From contig RQCD01000126.1 in assembly GCA_008668455.1 (NCBI GenBank), positions 1-7,182 of the forward strand: a DNA stretch of 7,182 nt. The letters are read 5' to 3'. The DNA is from Clostridia bacterium. GTDB taxonomy: Bacteria; Bacillota; Clostridia; UBA1381. The notes under the pieces are model-generated. The model did not search any database. It was not told where the DNA came from and saw only the letters and a program-made list of their open reading frames with translations. Position numbers and translations under genes: made by a program. Shown here piece by piece: positions 5,955 to 7,182 of the stretch; the stretch's first letter is position 1; the number at the start of each line of letters is the position of its first letter.

Positions 5955-6976
5955 CCGTCCTTTCTCTCAATTGTGACCGCATGTGCAATTCCAGGAATGG
6001 ACTCCCCCTGCAGCACAATCTGCGGATTCATCAGCGCGCCGGTTGCCATCACCAGAATCCGCCGGTATTCCCCTCGGAAAATTGCCGGAAAAACATGACC
6101 GCAAAATACACTTGCACAGCATCCGCAGCCGCTCCCCCCGGCATGTACGTCCTGCCTTTTCCGGTCAAATATTAAAAGTCCGCAATCCTGATGCTGAGTA
6201 TAAATATCATACCCCTCCTGATTCATTATATCGCATAGCAGATCCGATCCAATTTCCCCAAGATCACCGGTTAAAATCAGGTCGTAATCAGAGGGTGAAA
6301 AACCGCTTTCCCGAAAGTGCGCCTTTAAAGTATCCGCAGCTGCCGGCGCCATTGCCGCACCCATGTTATTGGCATCGGTAACGCCAAAATCCACCACACG
6401 CCCAGTGGTCAGATGGGTAATCTGCACCCTTCCCGGCTCTCTTGCCAGTACAGCACAGCCAGCCCCGGTTACGGTCCATTGTGCTGACGGAGTTCTCTGT
6501 CCGCCATATTCCAACGGCAGACGGTACTGTTTTTCTGCTGCGCAGAAATGACTGGAGGTGGAAGCTGTAATATAGTCTGCCGTGCCGCCGTTGATAACCA
6601 GCGCCGCCAGCGTCAGCCCCTCCGTCATAGTGGAGCATGCGCCGTACAGTCCGAAAAACGGAATGGATAGCTCACGCATCGCATATTCCGCTCCGATACA
6701 TTGGTTTAGCAGGTCGCCGGAAAAGGCATAGTCAATATGCTCCGGCTTTAAGCCTGCCTTTTTAATTGCCGATAAAATTGCTTCTCTCTGGAGCTTTGTT
6801 TCTGCCTTTTCCCAGGATGTTTCCCCAAAGCAATCATCCTCTAAGATCCGATCAAAGGAATCCGAAAGCGGTCCTTCTCCCTCTTTTTTGCCGACAATTG
6901 CCGCTGTCTCCAATATAGTGACCGGGTGTTTCAGAAAAACCGTCTGTCTGCCCTTTCTCTGCATTTTGTGACACAT
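5951..6976 (-). CDS. spoVAD: Stage V sporulation protein AD (SpoVAD)
   Basis: SpoVAD is a peripheral protein of the SpoVA channel; in Bacillus it binds dipicolinic acid. It has a thiolase / ketoacyl-synthase-like fold but is not an enzyme. The 341 residues match the family length (about 338) from end to end: RQTVFLKHPV near the start, GDLLNQ (87-92), LYGACSTM (110-117), TSSHFCAAEKQYRLPLEYGGQ region (140-160), TVTGAG (168-173), GAAMAPAAADT (206-216), LTGDLGEIGSD (235-245), HAGGSGCGC (278-286) and VMATGAL (309-315). ATG at 6976 has AAAGGGG 9 bases upstream; an internal ATG at 6964 would give a start closer to the Bacillus protein but lacks as good a site. It overlaps spoVAE. In most spore formers spoVAC comes first, but the sequence just upstream here is not spoVAC. 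Expression is expected in the forespore. Confidence 0.95.
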   Translation of the reverse strand: MCHKMQRKGRQTVFLKHPVTILETAAIVGKKEGEGPLSDSFDRILEDDCFGETSWEKAETKLQREAILSAIKKAGLKPEHIDYAFSGDLLNQCIGAEYAMRELSIPFFGLYGACSTMTEGLTLAALVINGGTADYITASTSSHFCAAEKQYRLPLEYGGQRTPSAQWTVTGAGCAVLAREPGRVQITHLTTGRVVDFGVTDANNMGAAMAPAAADTLKAHFRESGFSPSDYDLILTGDLGEIGSDLLCDIMNQEGYDIYTQHQDCGLLIFDRKRQDVHAGGSGCGCCASVFCGHVFPAIFRGEYRRILVMATGALMNPQIVLQGESIPGIAHAVTIERKDG

Positions 6977-6997
6977 AAAAACGCGCCCCTTTCATAT

Positions 6998-7029
6998 TAC
7001 TATTTTTCCGTAAAATCCCTGTTTTATAC
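6998..7029 (-). promoter_or_regulatory. Possible forespore (SigF/SigG-type) promoter of spoVAD-spoVAE
   Basis: On the minus strand GTATA (7029-7025) resembles the -35 of forespore sigma factors. It is followed by CGGAAAAATA (7010-7001) after 14 bases, which fits a SigF-like -10 with one clear mismatch. AATAGTA (7004-6998) resembles the SigG -10 CATnnTA but at a spacing of 20, longer than usual. Transcription would begin just before the spoVAD ribosome site. The fit is partial, and the call rests partly on knowing that spoVA genes are forespore-expressed. Confidence 0.35.
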
Positions 7030-7046
7030 GTTCTGAAACAGTCTGT

Positions 7047-7057
7047 ACCGCAGCGGT
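7047..7057. repeat. Short perfect palindrome upstream of spoVAD
   Basis: ACCGC-A-GCGGT forms 5-bp arms around one base, about 70-80 bases upstream of the spoVAD start and just upstream of the candidate forespore promoter. It could be a protein-binding site, but a palindrome this short may arise by chance. Confidence 0.25.
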
Positions 7058-7096
7058 TTCCTGATTTTTCAAAAATACGCATAGGAGTTCGGATAG

Positions 7097-7182
7097 CTAC
7101 GCCCTGGTGCTCGCGCGGTCCGGGCGGACAGCTCCGGCCTCCTCTCCTTTGACAATGCCTGCCGCTGTCAGGTGTTTCCCCG
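7097..7182 (-). other. Unassigned GC-rich stretch; possible 3' end of an upstream gene
   Basis: By hand count about two thirds of bases 7091-7182 are G or C, clearly richer than the neighbouring genes. On the minus strand one frame is open from the edge for 27 codons (starting GKHLTAAGIVKGEEAGAV) and ends with TAG at 7099-7097; it may be the C-terminus of an upstream gene. A second frame is open through the whole stretch and into spoVAD but looks like a shadow. The peptide is hydrophilic and does not resemble the hydrophobic end of SpoVAC or any family I recognise. Short inverted repeats (GTCC-GGGC-GGAC at 7118-7129, TGACA-N11-TGTCA at 7150-7170) leave room for a structured non-coding element instead. 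Confidence 0.25.

Noticed and set aside
6366..6638. 90-codon minus-strand frame inside spoVAD
   Set aside because: It is a shifted reading of spoVAD with no independent start signal; SpoVAD is intact, so no frameshift needs explaining.
6852..7082. 76-codon minus-strand frame starting MRIFEKSGNRCG
   Set aside because: It overlaps the start of spoVAD in another frame, has no good ribosome site and no recognisable family; SpoVAD matches its family over the same bases.

Overview
The window looks like a chromosomal segment of an endospore-forming member of the Clostridia, probably Lachnospiraceae or a close relative. Three things suggest this: the spore genes spoVAD and spoVAE, a CD1247-type zinc-ribbon protein next to elongation factor P, and the moderate GC content with Firmicutes-style AGGAG/AAAGG ribosome sites and TTGnnn-N17-TATAAT-like promoters. 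This assignment comes from gene content, not a database search. All eight recognisable genes lie on the minus strand, so transcription runs from high to low coordinates. I see no convincing plus-strand gene, tRNA, rRNA, CRISPR array, insertion sequence or prophage.

Reading in the direction of transcription, the right edge (about 7182-6977) holds a GC-rich stretch of unknown nature and a leader with a possible forespore promoter. Next come spoVAD and spoVAE, overlapping by 4 bases, whose products belong to the SpoVA channel that moves dipicolinic acid across the inner forespore membrane. A strong hairpin terminator (about 5528-5585) closes that unit. The spoVAC gene that normally precedes spoVAD is not adjacent here.

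A good vegetative promoter (5417-5445) then starts a housekeeping operon: phosphoglucomutase (5381-3693), type II 3-dehydroquinate dehydratase aroQ (3674-3240) and an M24-family Xaa-Pro aminopeptidase (3253-2204, overlapping aroQ by 14 bases). A second promoter (2168-2196) lies just past the peptidase stop. It drives efp (2104-1547) and a small acidic protein with two CPNC knuckles and a Cys/Asp-rich tail (1521-1069). The order aroQ-pepP-efp matches yqhS-yqhT-efp of Bacillus subtilis.

A hairpin plus T-tract follows the zinc-ribbon gene and ends two bases before the ribosome site of the last gene. That gene, hemW, encodes a radical-SAM heme chaperone and runs off the left edge after 334 codons.

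The region is mostly ordinary core genome; I found no undescribed multi-gene system. The points most worth a second look are the efp-linked metal-binding protein with its internal duplication, the terminator pressed against hemW, the dyad-symmetric efp promoter, and the spoVAD-spoVAE pair preceded by unassigned GC-rich DNA.
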